DNA from: Cryptomeria japonica
Taxonomy: Eukaryota; Streptophyta; Pinopsida; Cupressales; Cupressaceae
NCBI RefSeq assembly: GCF_030272615.1
Contig: NC_081408.1
Coordinates: forward strand, 767,471,330-767,535,329
Direction of reading: 5' to 3'
Length of the DNA: 64,000 nt
In this document: positions 41,816 through 52,125 of the stretch, piece after piece
Layout of the letters: each line of letters begins with the position of its first letter
Numbering within the stretch: the first letter of the stretch is position 1
The notes under the pieces: generated by a model
Database searches by the model: none
What the model was told of the DNA's origin: nothing
What the model saw: the letters and a program-made list of their open reading frames with translations, nothing else
Position numbers and translations under genes: made by a program

Positions 41816-42901
41816 CAAGACTCAGTGGATGTTCTTCATGGGTGATTTAAAGTCTTCTAAGAATTCCACTTCCATCCTTCTTGTTACTTTTCAAGGATTA
41901 ACAAGAAGCTCCTCCATGGCATGATTTTCTCAAATTTAAGCGCTGAAGATCAAACCCTAAGACCATCAAATACTTTGCATGCATGCTTCATAATACAAAT
42001 AGCTCGAAATGTGATATAAAAACTAGACAAACAAATAAGAAAAGTCAATAAATTTTGCCTTTTTGAAAAAGATAGCTCCTCGCTAGCCCTCAAGCTTATT
42101 TTGGCTTGATTATAATTTGTTGATGATTTAAATAATATAACATTAATACAAAATTTATCTAGGGCTGATAAATCATATAACCCAAATACCAAAAACTTTT
42201 CCATATAAGTGAACTGAAACTGGAGGCCATAAACACTGCAAAGATTTAACATTAATCACACTGAAGCCTGTAATTTAGTCTCTCACCAATCTGGAAGAAT
42301 TAAATCTTACAACCCCATATGGGAGTTGGGCCTTTGGCTATCCGACCAAAAAATAAATTCATTTTTAATCAAGAACCTCTCAGATTGCCACAAATCTAGA
42401 AGTTGTTGCATTTGGGCTCAAAATATCATCTGGGTTGCTCTAGAATCTTGATATCTGAAACATTTTCCTAGATCATTTTTGACCATTTGATAGTCATAAA
42501 TACATTGAAACTTAAAAGAAACTAGACAACCATACTACTATATGTCTTGAAAAACTTTCTATCAAACGGTTTTGGAAGAAAATCAGCAGGTTGCAAGATT
42601 TCAATCTTCAATGTCGAGGTCTTGGATAAATGCAACAGGGATCAAACCTAGACTCTATCATCGGAAAGTGAATAGGCACTAAAACTTGCCAAATTAAAGA
42701 TACCAACAAATCATTCCAAAACCTTGACATTTACACCTCTTAATTATGAGAGACTGGTTCTTGTGTATCATTATTCATGAATGATGACTCAATGATTTTG
42801 ATTTATATCATAATTTGGCTTGAAATGAAAAAATTGATGAGATCAAGGGGCTCTATAATGAATGGTTCGTAAGACACAACACTTCTGAACACCTTGCAAA
42901 C
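41816..42901. other. no gene recognised
   Basis: About 1.1 kb of AT-rich DNA with only short frames. The end (42780-42901) has a diverged second copy at about 43490-43690. Confidence 0.5.
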
Positions 42902-43332
42902 TAAGGTCGGGTCCCATGGAGGGGGGCTTGCTTAAAAATAGAGCTAAGGCTGATGAGAATTTTTAGAAAAATTTTAAATATGGTGGTCCCATGAATGTTG
43001 TTGTGCAAACCAGCTTAAAATTTGAACTACTAAATTCAAGGAAGTTTGAGCACAAAAAAGATAAAATTAATTAAATAAATGTCATTTTCCCTCTTCATTT
43101 GATTTTGGTGAGAAATGGAATGTGCAAATTATTGACAAGTGGCAAACAAAGTTCCTAAGCTGGTGGGGCAATTTCTAGCACCACCCTTTTTTTATCTGCT
43201 TCCTAAAAAGTAGGGGCTCCTTTTTTGGGGGGAAAGATTCTAAATAATCCTGTAGAGGAAAAAAAATTGCTCATGGGACCATTTTTTCCTTCAAAATAGA
43301 GCCTAAGCCCCTCCCATGGGACCCCAGCTTAA
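42902..43332. mobile_element. candidate 425-bp MITE with TAA target-site duplication
   Basis: The left end GGTCGGGTCCCATGGAGGGG and the complement of the right end AGCTGGGGTCCCATGGGAGG share an inverted GGGTCCCATGG core, extended by AAAATAGAGC-like matches. TAA lies outside both ends (42902-42904, 43330-43332). The diverged duplicate of the flanks around 43660 is uninterrupted at the same point (CTAAATGGGTTTAACC). A TAA/TTA duplication fits Tourist/PIF-Harbinger-type elements. Confidence 0.6.
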
Positions 43333-43697
43333 GTGGGCTTAATCTTGGAGAAAATGGAGTAGTACTGGAATGAGCAACCTTTCAAGAAGGCCCAATATTT
43401 CACCTCTGTGAGTATCACCTAGATGCAATGAGTGCTAAGCGTACCATTCATTCTCATGAGAGATGGCTTATTGTGAGGCACTACTCATGAAACATAAGTC
43501 AATGAGTTTGACTCATAAATTACACAATTGAATCATAATTAGCAATATCATAATTTGACTCTCTATGAAAAATATCTCCTACTTATCAACTTATTAGCTT
43601 CAGTGACTCTATATAATAAATGATTCAAAAGGCACAACACTTGTGAAGGTTTTGCAAATGGAGTGGCAAGCTAAATGGGTTTAACCTTAGAGGAAAC
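43333..43697. other. diverged duplicate of 42780-42901 plus 43333-43370
   Basis: Shared words in order include TATCATAATTTG, CTCTATA, AAATGATTC/GAATGGTTC, GACACAACACTT and GTGGGCTTAATC/ATGGGTTTAACC. No gene. Confidence 0.5.
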
Positions 43698-45165
43698 TGT
43701 TGGCATATGTGCAGAGTTTGATGACATGATGATATTGTATATTCTCATTGATGTCAATATGTTGAAGTATGAACCGGTATATTGAAGTAAGCAAACTAGC
43801 AAGAGAACCGGTATGATGATGTGAACCGGTATATGTGAAAAAGTGAACCGGTATGTTGGTTCAAGTGAAGCGGTATGTTGAAGTGTGAACCGGTATGATG
43901 GTATGAACCGGTATATTTAAAGTTTTGTATCGGGGTTTGATTTGATATGACTACCGGCTGGTAGTCTCAGCTTCAGGATTTATGGTTGATGCATTTCAAG
44001 TCTGTTTGATTCAACTGACGATATTCTATGATCAGTTAGCATGAAAATGAAGATCAGATCATGTTGCCACGTTAGCCTTGTGCGCGTGAAGGATTTCCTT
44101 GAGGATCTTGCATGAAGAAGATTGATCCTATCTACCTCGAGAATGTGCAAAGTCTCAATAAACGGTGGAGAGCGCATGATGGGTTATTTGCTTCCAGAAG
44201 CGGCAAAGAACGAACGATGGAGAACGTCTTGAGATTTGTTCAAGATTGTTTTATTCTATGCAATGTGTTTGAATGATCAGGATTGAACCGACTATATTGA
44301 TAACCTAAATGTTTAGGGTTTAGGGTTTATGCTACCGACCTATCCGTTTCCTATAAGGTCAATGATGATTTACATTGTGAAGTTGTTGGCAAATGTTATG
44401 TGTGTATCTAAGTGAAGAGATACTTGATTCTTTCCAGACTGGTGCAATGAGTTGAGATCTGCAGAGTGTGATTGCAGATGTGAAGGAACTAAAGTGGATA
44501 TGTCTTGGCATTGAGTGTTGTTATTAGATCAGTGTATTACCTGTTGACTTCAAACCATTTCAGCGGTTGAAAAATCCCTTTAACGGGTGGCTTTAACAAG
44601 CTTTTTATAAATCCTTTAACAGGGTGACTCAAAATCATTGAGTTCTCAAAATCCTCTTCCAAGGTAACCTTTAACCGGGTGATCCCTAGCAGGATCGGTT
44701 CCTAGCAGAACCTATTGTAAAGTCCTTAACCGGACTAGACTCCTAACATAGTGGACTTCAGAAGAGTTCAAGAACAACTTGTGGGTATTCATCCCCACCG
44801 TGGTTTTTCCCATTTTGGTTTCCATGTGAAAAATCAGTGTGTTATGTGTGATGTTTTTTCATGTGATGTCTTAGTGTTTTCTGTTAAGTGGTAAACCATG
44901 TTGATCCAGTAGTCATTATATTTCTGATGATGTATTACTTGTCTAAGCATATGGGTGAAGTGGAAATGAGATATTAGGTTGTGTGAAGATCTAAGTGTTA
45001 CCAGTTTATGTGTTTCACAGTCTTATTGTGTTTTACCGGTAGTGCCTTGATTTAGATAGGTGATGTTGTTTACCAATTAGTGCAGTCTTTGCAGTCAAAG
45101 TGGTTTAAGGAAGTTTTTGTCTATACTGATTCAACCCCCCCCCCCCACCCCTCAGTATTTGTTGA
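43698..45165 (+). repeat. copia solo LTR
   Basis: It begins TGTTGGCATATG, has repeated GAACCGGTAT units (43760-43925), telomere-like TTTAGGG units at 44312-44329, ATCGGTT/TTAACCGG-rich R-U5-type DNA, and ends in a C-run followed by CTCAGTATTTG. The start and C-run match the LTR layout at 3806-4867. No internal region or primer-binding site follows. Its exact 3' end and target-site duplication are unclear. Confidence 0.72.
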
Positions 45166-46169
45166 GTATATATGGGTAAGTGCACAAAGATGGTGGTCAA
45201 AAAGGGGGTATAAGTGGACACTTTTTTTCTGAAATCGGGTGAACCTGAACTTGGAGGCAAAATTTGAAAGTCATCCACTCAAGATATGAAGATAATCAAA
45301 GAACAAATATTGTAGTACTCTGAATCTGGTTTCCAAACTACTGAAATTTTTCAAAATTGGATAAGATTAAGGGGGTCAAATCCTTCGCGCACGAAAAATT
45401 GACCCTGATTTCATCTAAAAAACATAACATAGTGTCTCACGTGTGCATCAAAAAAGTCATAGTTAGATTTAGTATTTTGACAAATCCTTTGGCAGAAAGA
45501 TATTTAAGAGTGAGCACTAGAAGATGTGTAGTTTTTGTAATTTTTTGTTGAGTATGTTTTTTTTAATGATTTTTCCAATCGAGCACATCCTTAAAATTAG
45601 GTACATGTTCGTGCGTGAAGCATAAGTTGCACTAAACAAATCGAAAATACAATTTTTTTAAAAAAAAATTGTAAATAATCAAGTGCACTACAATAATATA
45701 TAAATTTTTTTAAATTTGGATAAGTATATCAAAAGTTATTCAAAAAATGGTGCACCTATGTCTGTGAGAACTATGGAGACACTGGTAAAATAAATTCAAT
45801 AATAATATGGTATTGTTGTTCAAATTGAAAAAGAATTATATGGTTAGAAAGCTCAGAAGATGGGTAAAAATATGGTGGAAATTTTAGAAATACCCACTTG
45901 TTGAAGTGTAAACCTAATGATGACAAAGTCGATAAACCAAGTTGATAAAATGAAACACGTCAAAAATGGGAGAAATGGAGGGAAATCAAACTTCCAAACC
46001 ATAGCTTTGTCATCCAGGCCTATTTCCAAGCCTAAACAGTCAAAAGCGCGTATGGGGTACTTATGGTTTAAAAAGTGCGTATGGGTTACTTATAGTGTAA
46101 GCGGCACTTACGCGCTTGTTTCCCTATAAACAGTGCGTACATGCTAACTTTACTATAAACGGCATGTAC
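45166..46169. other. no gene; short degenerate repeats at the right end
   Basis: AT-rich DNA without supported frames. Between 46040 and 46169, words such as GTGCGTA(T/C), ACGCGCT and CTATAAAC(A/G)G recur in both orientations. Confidence 0.5.
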
Positions 46170-46385
46170 GCGCTATTGTATAATATGATATTCTATATAT
46201 AACATGTGTATATACATATAATATATGTAATATATAATATGTGTATAATATGATATTGTATATATAATATGTTTATATACATATAATATATGTATATATA
46301 TAATATGTGTAATATGATATTGTATATATAATATGTTTATATACATATAATATGTATATATATAATATATTAAACATATATATAC
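46170..46385. repeat. AT-rich TATATA/ATATGT minisatellite
   Basis: Repeats of ATATGATATTGTATATATAA and ATACATATAATATGT fill the stretch. Self-complementary; any open frame here is spurious. Confidence 0.9.
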
Positions 46386-46429
46386 ACATGTAAGTGTATT
46401 GTCTCCCCCTCTCAAATGCATACAAGGTG

Positions 46430-46430
<1 letters not shown>

Positions 46431-46467
<37 letters not shown>
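46431..46467. repeat. (CT)n microsatellite
   Basis: An uninterrupted CT run of about 37 bp, with a CTCC-rich tract near 46496-46512. Confidence 0.97.
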
Positions 46468-46472
<5 letters not shown>

Positions 46473-46616
46473 CCCATCCCTCTTTCTCTTCTTCTCTCCC
46501 TCCCTCCCTCCATACCCCACTACAACTGTGTCTGCACTTCTATAGAAGTAAGTGAATTTATTTCTTGTCTGCAACTTCCTCTTTGATTTTTATCATGTAT
46601 GCTCTCTTAAGAAAAT

Positions 46617-47573
46617 TGACTGATGGATTTGTGTGTGTATATTGAATAGGAGGAATAGGGTTTGAAATTGAACCACGGGTGTATTACTGTGACAAACAAG
46701 GAAACCTGTAGCAATATTCTTCTCAAATGTGTTTTTAATGAGCAGAGTAGATGTGGAAAATAATGTCAACAAAGCAACATGATGAGTCAAAGTACCTACA
46801 ATATGTTTTTCAGAAGGAAACAACAGGTAGGAAGAGAAAGAGGGAGAGTAACACAAATGATGTCATGTAGAATGATAGTGGTGAGTATGCGAGAGTTCCC
46901 ATGTTGTTACACAATGCCTGTCACCTAAAGAAATTAAAGTTTGTTGTATGCATGGCAGTGGTAGTATATGATGATCATCACTTGTTAAATAGCTTGGAAC
47001 GATACATTCCCATGAAAGAAATCAAGTATGTAATTCTTATAGTCACAATCAAGATCGGTCTTATAACCTTGCAAATTGAATAGCATCATATGTTTTAGAA
47101 CTTAGGCAGTACTCTTAGGGTTAGGTCAAGCTCTTACACTTGTTTTTAGCGAAGCCTTGTTGTTTGTTCGCTTGGAGTCTCAATGATTGATGGATTTGTG
47201 TGTGTATATTGAATAAGAGGAATAGGGTTTGAAATTGAACCATGGGTGTATTACCGTGACAAACAAGGAAACCTGTAGCAATATTCTTCTCGAATGTGTT
47301 TTTAATGAGCAGATCAGATGTGGGAAATAGTGTCAACAAAGCAACATGATGAGTCAGAGTACCTGCAATATGTTTTTCAGAAGGAAACAATAGGTAGGAA
47401 GAGAAAGAGGGAGAGTAACACAGATGATGTCCTGTAGAATGATAGTGGTGGGTATGCAAGAGTTCCCATGTTGTTACACAACACCTGTCACCTAAAGAAA
47501 TAAAAGTTTGTTGTATGCACGACAGTGGTAGTATATGAAGATCATCACTTGTCAAACAGCTTGGAATGATACA
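46617..47573. repeat. 567-bp tandem duplication with open minus-strand frames
   Basis: The stretch 46617-47008 recurs at 47184-47573 with few differences; the unit length is 567 bp. On the minus strand the copies keep related open frames of 87 codons (46856-46593) and 144 codons (47555-47121), sharing CYSPSFSSYLLFPSEKH and NTFEKNIATGFLVCH. I do not recognise the product and the residues are unusually rich in His, Leu and Thr, so the frames may be chance. Confidence 0.85.
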
Positions 47574-47982
47574 TATAATCCAGTTTTAGAGCTTTATTTA
47601 TTACAGGCTTCTATTTTGTACTTTGAATTGTTCAAACTATATAGGTTGCCAATATAGGAAATAAGGGACTATGGTGCACGGGCACTTAGCAATTTTTGTT
47701 GAGTTTGTTTCCAGGATTGTGGAATCATGTTTTTATTTTTGTAATAAGTCCAAGAGGCCATTGAGTGTGTGCTCAAATGATTGTAAGGGCCCTAAGAGTC
47801 TTTGTTTGGCCATTGTTGGCATATGAACTCTTAAGGGTGCCAGGTAGAGCACTTAATAGGATAAGTTTTTTTTGGTTAATGTAGGTTAGCTAATGTTGTT
47901 TTGAGTTTGTTAAGGTCATATGAGTCATTTGAAAGTAAACAATTTTGGGTTTGAGAAAATTTGCTCACCTATGCAACAAATT
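47574..47982. other. no gene recognised
   Basis: Mixed-composition DNA with no long frame and no similarity to other parts of the window that I could see. Confidence 0.5.
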
Positions 47983-48063
47983 GCAAAATTTGCAAAAGTT
48001 GCAAAAGTTGCAAAAGGTGCAAAAGTTGCAAAAGTTGCAAAAGGTGCAAAACTTGTAAAAGTT
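47983..48063. repeat. 9-bp minisatellite, GTTGCAAAA and GGTGCAAAA
   Basis: About nine head-to-tail units with V-A-K or G-A-K periodicity when translated. Units alternate GTT/GTT/GGT, giving a higher-order 27-bp period. Confidence 0.93.
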
Positions 48064-48489
48064 GCTCACAACAACTTTGCAACATTTTCAGACACCAATG
48101 GTTAGTTGGTTGACACAATTAATAAAGGATATTTCCTGCACATATTATTAATGCAATTTTTTCTTTCCTTTAATTCTCAAAATATGAAAAACTAACTGTC
48201 ATCTTTTTTGGGAAAACAAACATTCAATCCAACAATCGTCAGGTCACAAAGAAACTATCGGACTAATGGCTTAATGTTTCCAAACTGATAAGAAGTTTAT
48301 AACTACCACCCATTGACACTAAGGTCATAACACAACCAAGGCCCAAATTACACATAAACTGCATTGACCATGAATACGTTGCATTCAATGTAAGAGGCAC
48401 AATGCCTGTTTTGTTCAAGCAAACAAGAAGTAAACCAAAATCAAAGAACAAATGCTAAAAATAGAAGAGAGGGATGGAGATGCCCTTGC
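48064..48489. other. no gene recognised
   Basis: Mixed DNA leading into the chromovirus 3' end. A 62-codon minus-strand frame (48451-48263) has no recognised domain. Confidence 0.5.
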
Positions 48490-48700
48490 ATCAGACTCCC
48501 TAGGAAGAAAGAAAATCATGAGCTACTACTCATGAAGTATTCCATAAAATGACCCAACTTAAGCATGTCAAACTCAATCAGCTAAGAGGCATCCTCAAGA
48601 GAATGATCTTTCCATTTGACCAAGTAGAAAAAGTATTCATGCTGGCAGGTTTTCTTTAACAGTTGTTTATCCAAAATACAATCTATACTTTACGAAGGGA
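48490..48700 (-). pseudogene. chromovirus chromodomain
   Basis: The minus strand reads ILDKQLLKKT, then HEYFFYLVKWKDHSLEDAS and, after a TAG where a tryptophan is expected, LIEFDMLKLGHF. VKWK and the following acidic stretch match the chromodomain that targets chromovirus integration to modified histones. Confidence 0.82.
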
Positions 48701-49492
48701 AAGAATTTATTTGTAGTTCCTGAGGGACTAATTTGTTTGCATCTATCATACCTTCATTCACACTCCCTTTATAGGGATATAAATCTACTATATTGAAGAT
48801 GGGAGAGATGCCCAAATCTGAAGACAAAGCTATCTCATAATCATTGGTAAAAATAATTCCTAGTATTCAACAAGGACCAACCTTCTTCATGTGAAGTTTA
48901 TTGTACATCCCAGTAGGAAACCTCTCCTTTTGAACATGATCCAAGACAAGGTCTCCAACCTGAAAAATGAATTTCTCTCTATTTCTTGTCAATATGTTAT
49001 TTATACCACTAATTTCTTATTTCAATGTTCATATTCATTGCTTCCTGTAGATCATGGATGGCTATAGAAAAATCTTCACCATTTGTAGTGTGTTTCTCCA
49101 TCCCACCATGATCTCTAAGTTCAAACATATCCTATAGGTGCATTATATATAAAATATATAATGAACCAAACCTTGTACTTTTGTTTGGAGAATCACTATA
49201 AGTGAACTATGTTTGTTCTAATACTAGATCCTAACTACCAGGTGTTTTCCCATCAAGACGCCTTAGCATATTACCAAGACTCTTGTTTACAACCCCAGTT
49301 TGACAATCCATTTGTGGATTCTAAGTAGAACTGAAACACAAATTAGTTTCCAACCTCTTCCAATGTGTCCTCCAAAAATGTCCCACAAACTTTGAATTGT
49401 GATCGAATACTATACTTGTTCTATCCAAAAACAAATGGTATGCACAACTTGTTATCCTTGAACAACAAGCCCTCCTATGGCATATAATCTAT
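48701..49492 (-). pseudogene. chromovirus integrase, catalytic glutamate lost
   Basis: Near 49400-49250 the minus strand reads VFDHNSKFVGHFWRTHWKRL, NPQMDCQTGVVNKSLGNMLR, the integrase core around the second aspartate and the glutamate helix. The family motif is TDGQTEVVNR; here the glutamate codon has become glycine (GAG to GGG), and D-G has become D-C. Stops also occur. Confidence 0.85.
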
Positions 49493-50181
49493 CTATGGTC
49501 CTCTATCTCTACTGATAGGACTAATGTAATCTTTGAATGCTTCCTTCAAATTGGCATCATCTTCCCACAACTCCTTCAATCTTTCAAAACCAACTATATT
49601 CGTTTGTATTTCTTGCAACAATAAATTCTTCCTTCTTAATGCATCATCAACCCTATTTATTTTCCCAATTTTATGGTTCAATACAAAGTTAAATTTTTTA
49701 AGATATTCTATCCATTTAGCATGCCTTTGATTTAACTTATGCTGAATATTTATGAATTGTAAAGCATGATTATCAGTATACACCACAAATCATATAGGAA
49801 ACAAGTAATGTCTCCATTTCTTCAATGATTGTACCAAGGCATAAAAGTCAATATCACAAGATGAATACTTTGTCTTAGCCTCATTCAACTTTTCCCTAAG
49901 TAAGCCACTGGTTTCCATTCTTTACTGAGAACAACCCCAATAGCTAAACCACTAGAATCACACTCAACTTGAAACACTTTATCAAAATCAGGTAAAACAA
50001 GGATAGGCTTCTCAATAACCTTTTTTTTAAGAAATATAAAACTTTCTTTAGCACTTTTATTCCATCCAAATGGTCTTTTACTTCTCCTAATAGTTTCAAT
50101 AATTGGAGCAACAACATGACTAAAATTCCTTATAAATTTATGATAAAAAATAGCAAGAACATGAAAAATCCTTACCTCCAT
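49493..50181 (-). pseudogene. chromovirus RNase H and RT C-terminus
   Basis: The frame 50181-49885 gives FHVLAIFYHKFIRNFSHV and KESFIFLKKKVIEKPILVLP, then FQVECDSSGLAIGVVLSKE (RNase H first aspartate). After frame changes near 49880-49790, 49786-49493 gives VYTDNHALQFI, LNQRHAKWIEYL and NRVDDALRRK (ADALSR-type end). Confidence 0.9.
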
Positions 50182-50822
50182 TGCACTTCTTGGTGTAGGA
50201 AAATCAAGAATGGCCTAGACCTTTTCTTCACCAATTTTTAAGCCATCTTTGGATACCTTAAATCCCAAGTAGATTAGTTCAGTCTCCAAAAAACATACAA
50301 TTCTTGATGTTGATCTGCAATTTCTCCTCATGCAATCTCCTTATTACCATCCTCAAATGCTCCGGTCTATGTTCCTCCTTTAATCTACTAAAAACCAAAA
50401 TATGATCATCCAAATATACGATCACAAACTTCCCAAGGAAAAATTTCAATACCTTATTCAACAGTCTCATAAAAGTAGTAGGTGTATTAGAGAGTCCAAA
50501 TGACATGACCAACCACTCGTAAAGACCATCATTAGTCTTAAATGTTGTCTTCCACTCATCTCCAGATCTGATCCTAATATAATGGTAACCACTTTTAAAA
50601 TCCATTTTGGAAATTTACATAGAGCCACTCAAACAATCCATTGTATCCTCAATTTGAGGAATAAGAATTCTATATCTAATTTTTATCTTACTAATAGCCC
50701 TAAAATTTGTGCGCATTCACCACTCAGCTTCCTTTTTTGGTACTAAAATGGTAGGAACAACACAAGGGCTAAGACTTTCCCTTATCAAACCTTTCTGAAG
50801 TAGCTCTTCAACTTTCCTTCTA
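50182..50822 (-). pseudogene. chromovirus reverse transcriptase, left of the copy A match
   Basis: The frame 50605-50279 reads [20 protein letters not shown] (motif A), [15 protein letters not shown] and [13 protein letters not shown]. The polymerase box has an extra histidine codon between YLDD and ILVFS. Stops separate this from the upstream RT part. This region has no counterpart in copy A because the copia element and the window edge remove it. Confidence 0.92.
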
Positions 50823-51560
50823 ATCTCCTCATTCTCCTTAGGTGTTAACTTATATTGAGCCTTATTTGGAAGGATAGCCTCGGGAATCAGATCCATGTGA
50901 TGACTTATGCTTCTAATAGGTGGCAATGCATCCAGCAACTCTATTGCAACAATGTCTTTGTACTTCTCCAAAATGGACCTTGTATTTCTTGAGGTAATTC
51001 TTCCAATCTTGTTGAAGTAAGGACAAGCTTGGGCTTAAGTACCAAAGCACGAGTAAACTCTTTTTCCTTCATGGCCTAAATGAATTCATTTCCACTCACC
51101 AACATAACTTTCCTACTACTACAACCACTACTGTCTCCTTCTTTCTCTTGGAGAGGCATTAAGATATGTTTAACTCCATCCTTCTCTATGGTATAAGTGT
51201 TCTCACTTCTTTCATGCACCGCTTTCCTATCAAATTACGATGATCTTCTGAGAAATACATGGCACACATCAATGGCCATTATATCACATAATACACTATA
51301 TTTATAACCACCAATCTGAAAATGAACACAAGCCTACTGACTTATCGGCAATTGATGCCCTTTCTACAACCATGACACCTTTTACTAGCTATGCCCATAT
51401 TGGTTGCTCTTGAAGCATTTCCCATTGAACTCTCTTCCTTTACCTTATGAACCTCATCTTCCATATGATCTTCCTTTATTTTGATATCGTCCTCTATCAT
51501 TACTAGCTACTCTACTACAATGGTGGGTGTTACCAACAATAATATTTAAGTCGCGTCGCC
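50823..51560 (-). pseudogene. chromovirus protease to RT start, copy B
   Basis: The frame 50971-50717 reads LLDALPPIRSISHHMDLIPE and KAQYKLTPKENEEIRRKVEE and PCVVPTILVPKKE, the conserved RT entry of chromoviruses. Upstream the protease C-terminal part aligns with 5264-5043 of copy A. The protease active site and zinc knuckle region is removed by a deletion of about 330 bp. Confidence 0.88.
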
Positions 51561-51569
51561 TTAACTAGC

Positions 51570-52125
51570 AAGGAAAGGAAAGGGCGAAAAAGGCAAGTAA
51601 CAAAAAACCAATTTTGGGATTACTCGTCATTAAGAGACAAGTCCTTCAAAATAATGGCATGAGCCTACATCAAGATTTCATGCAAGTGGATTCAAATTTT
51701 GAAATCATTAGCATACGCACCCATCCCCGCCAACTTGTTTGTCGCACAGTTGCCTTCCTGTCTCACATGGCAAAACCTGATGTCTCCTCATGAAGTAAGG
51801 AGAGAATTAGACTTGGCAATGAGATGGTTGGATTTCCAATCCAATTTTGTTGCCCCTTTGAGCATCATGATGGTGTTTCTAGAGTCACCTTCAACAATGA
51901 TGTGTTTAAGTCCCTTATTCCTAGCTGTGATCAACCAATGGTAAATAGTTGTCACTTCAGCCATGCTTGAAGTTTGAATTCTATAATCTTCCACATAGTC
52001 AAGGATGAGGCTACCACATGAGTCTCAAATCACTCCACCCCCTCCCACTTGACCGGGTTGCCCCTAGATGACCCATCAAAATTCAGCTTCAACCAAACAA
52101 TAGCGGGAAGGTCCATGATCTAATC
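51570..52125 (-). pseudogene. LINE RNase H fragment, copy B
   Basis: Same content as 5940-6500: WLKLNFDGSSRGNPG, AEVTTIYHWLI and HIIVEGDSRNTI on the minus strand. Differences from copy A are scattered substitutions. Confidence 0.82.

Larger units (their letters stand above)
48490..51560 (-). mobile_element. Ty3-gypsy chromovirus, broken (copy B side)
   Basis: The minus-strand order from right to left is Gag end, protease remnant, RT, RNase H, integrase, chromodomain. This is the chromovirus order. No LTRs were found at either side. Its right part, from 50823, is duplicated in copy A at 4868-5935, where a copia element cuts it. It encodes no working polyprotein. Confidence 0.9.

Noticed and set aside
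46173-46574. 133-codon frame across the TATATA and CT repeats
   Set aside because: It translates microsatellites (runs of Arg-Glu and Tyr-Ile), so it is not a gene.
47920-48105. Lysine-valine-alanine repeat frame resembling a histone tail
   Set aside because: It is produced entirely by the 9-bp minisatellite; no start context or flanking coding sequence.
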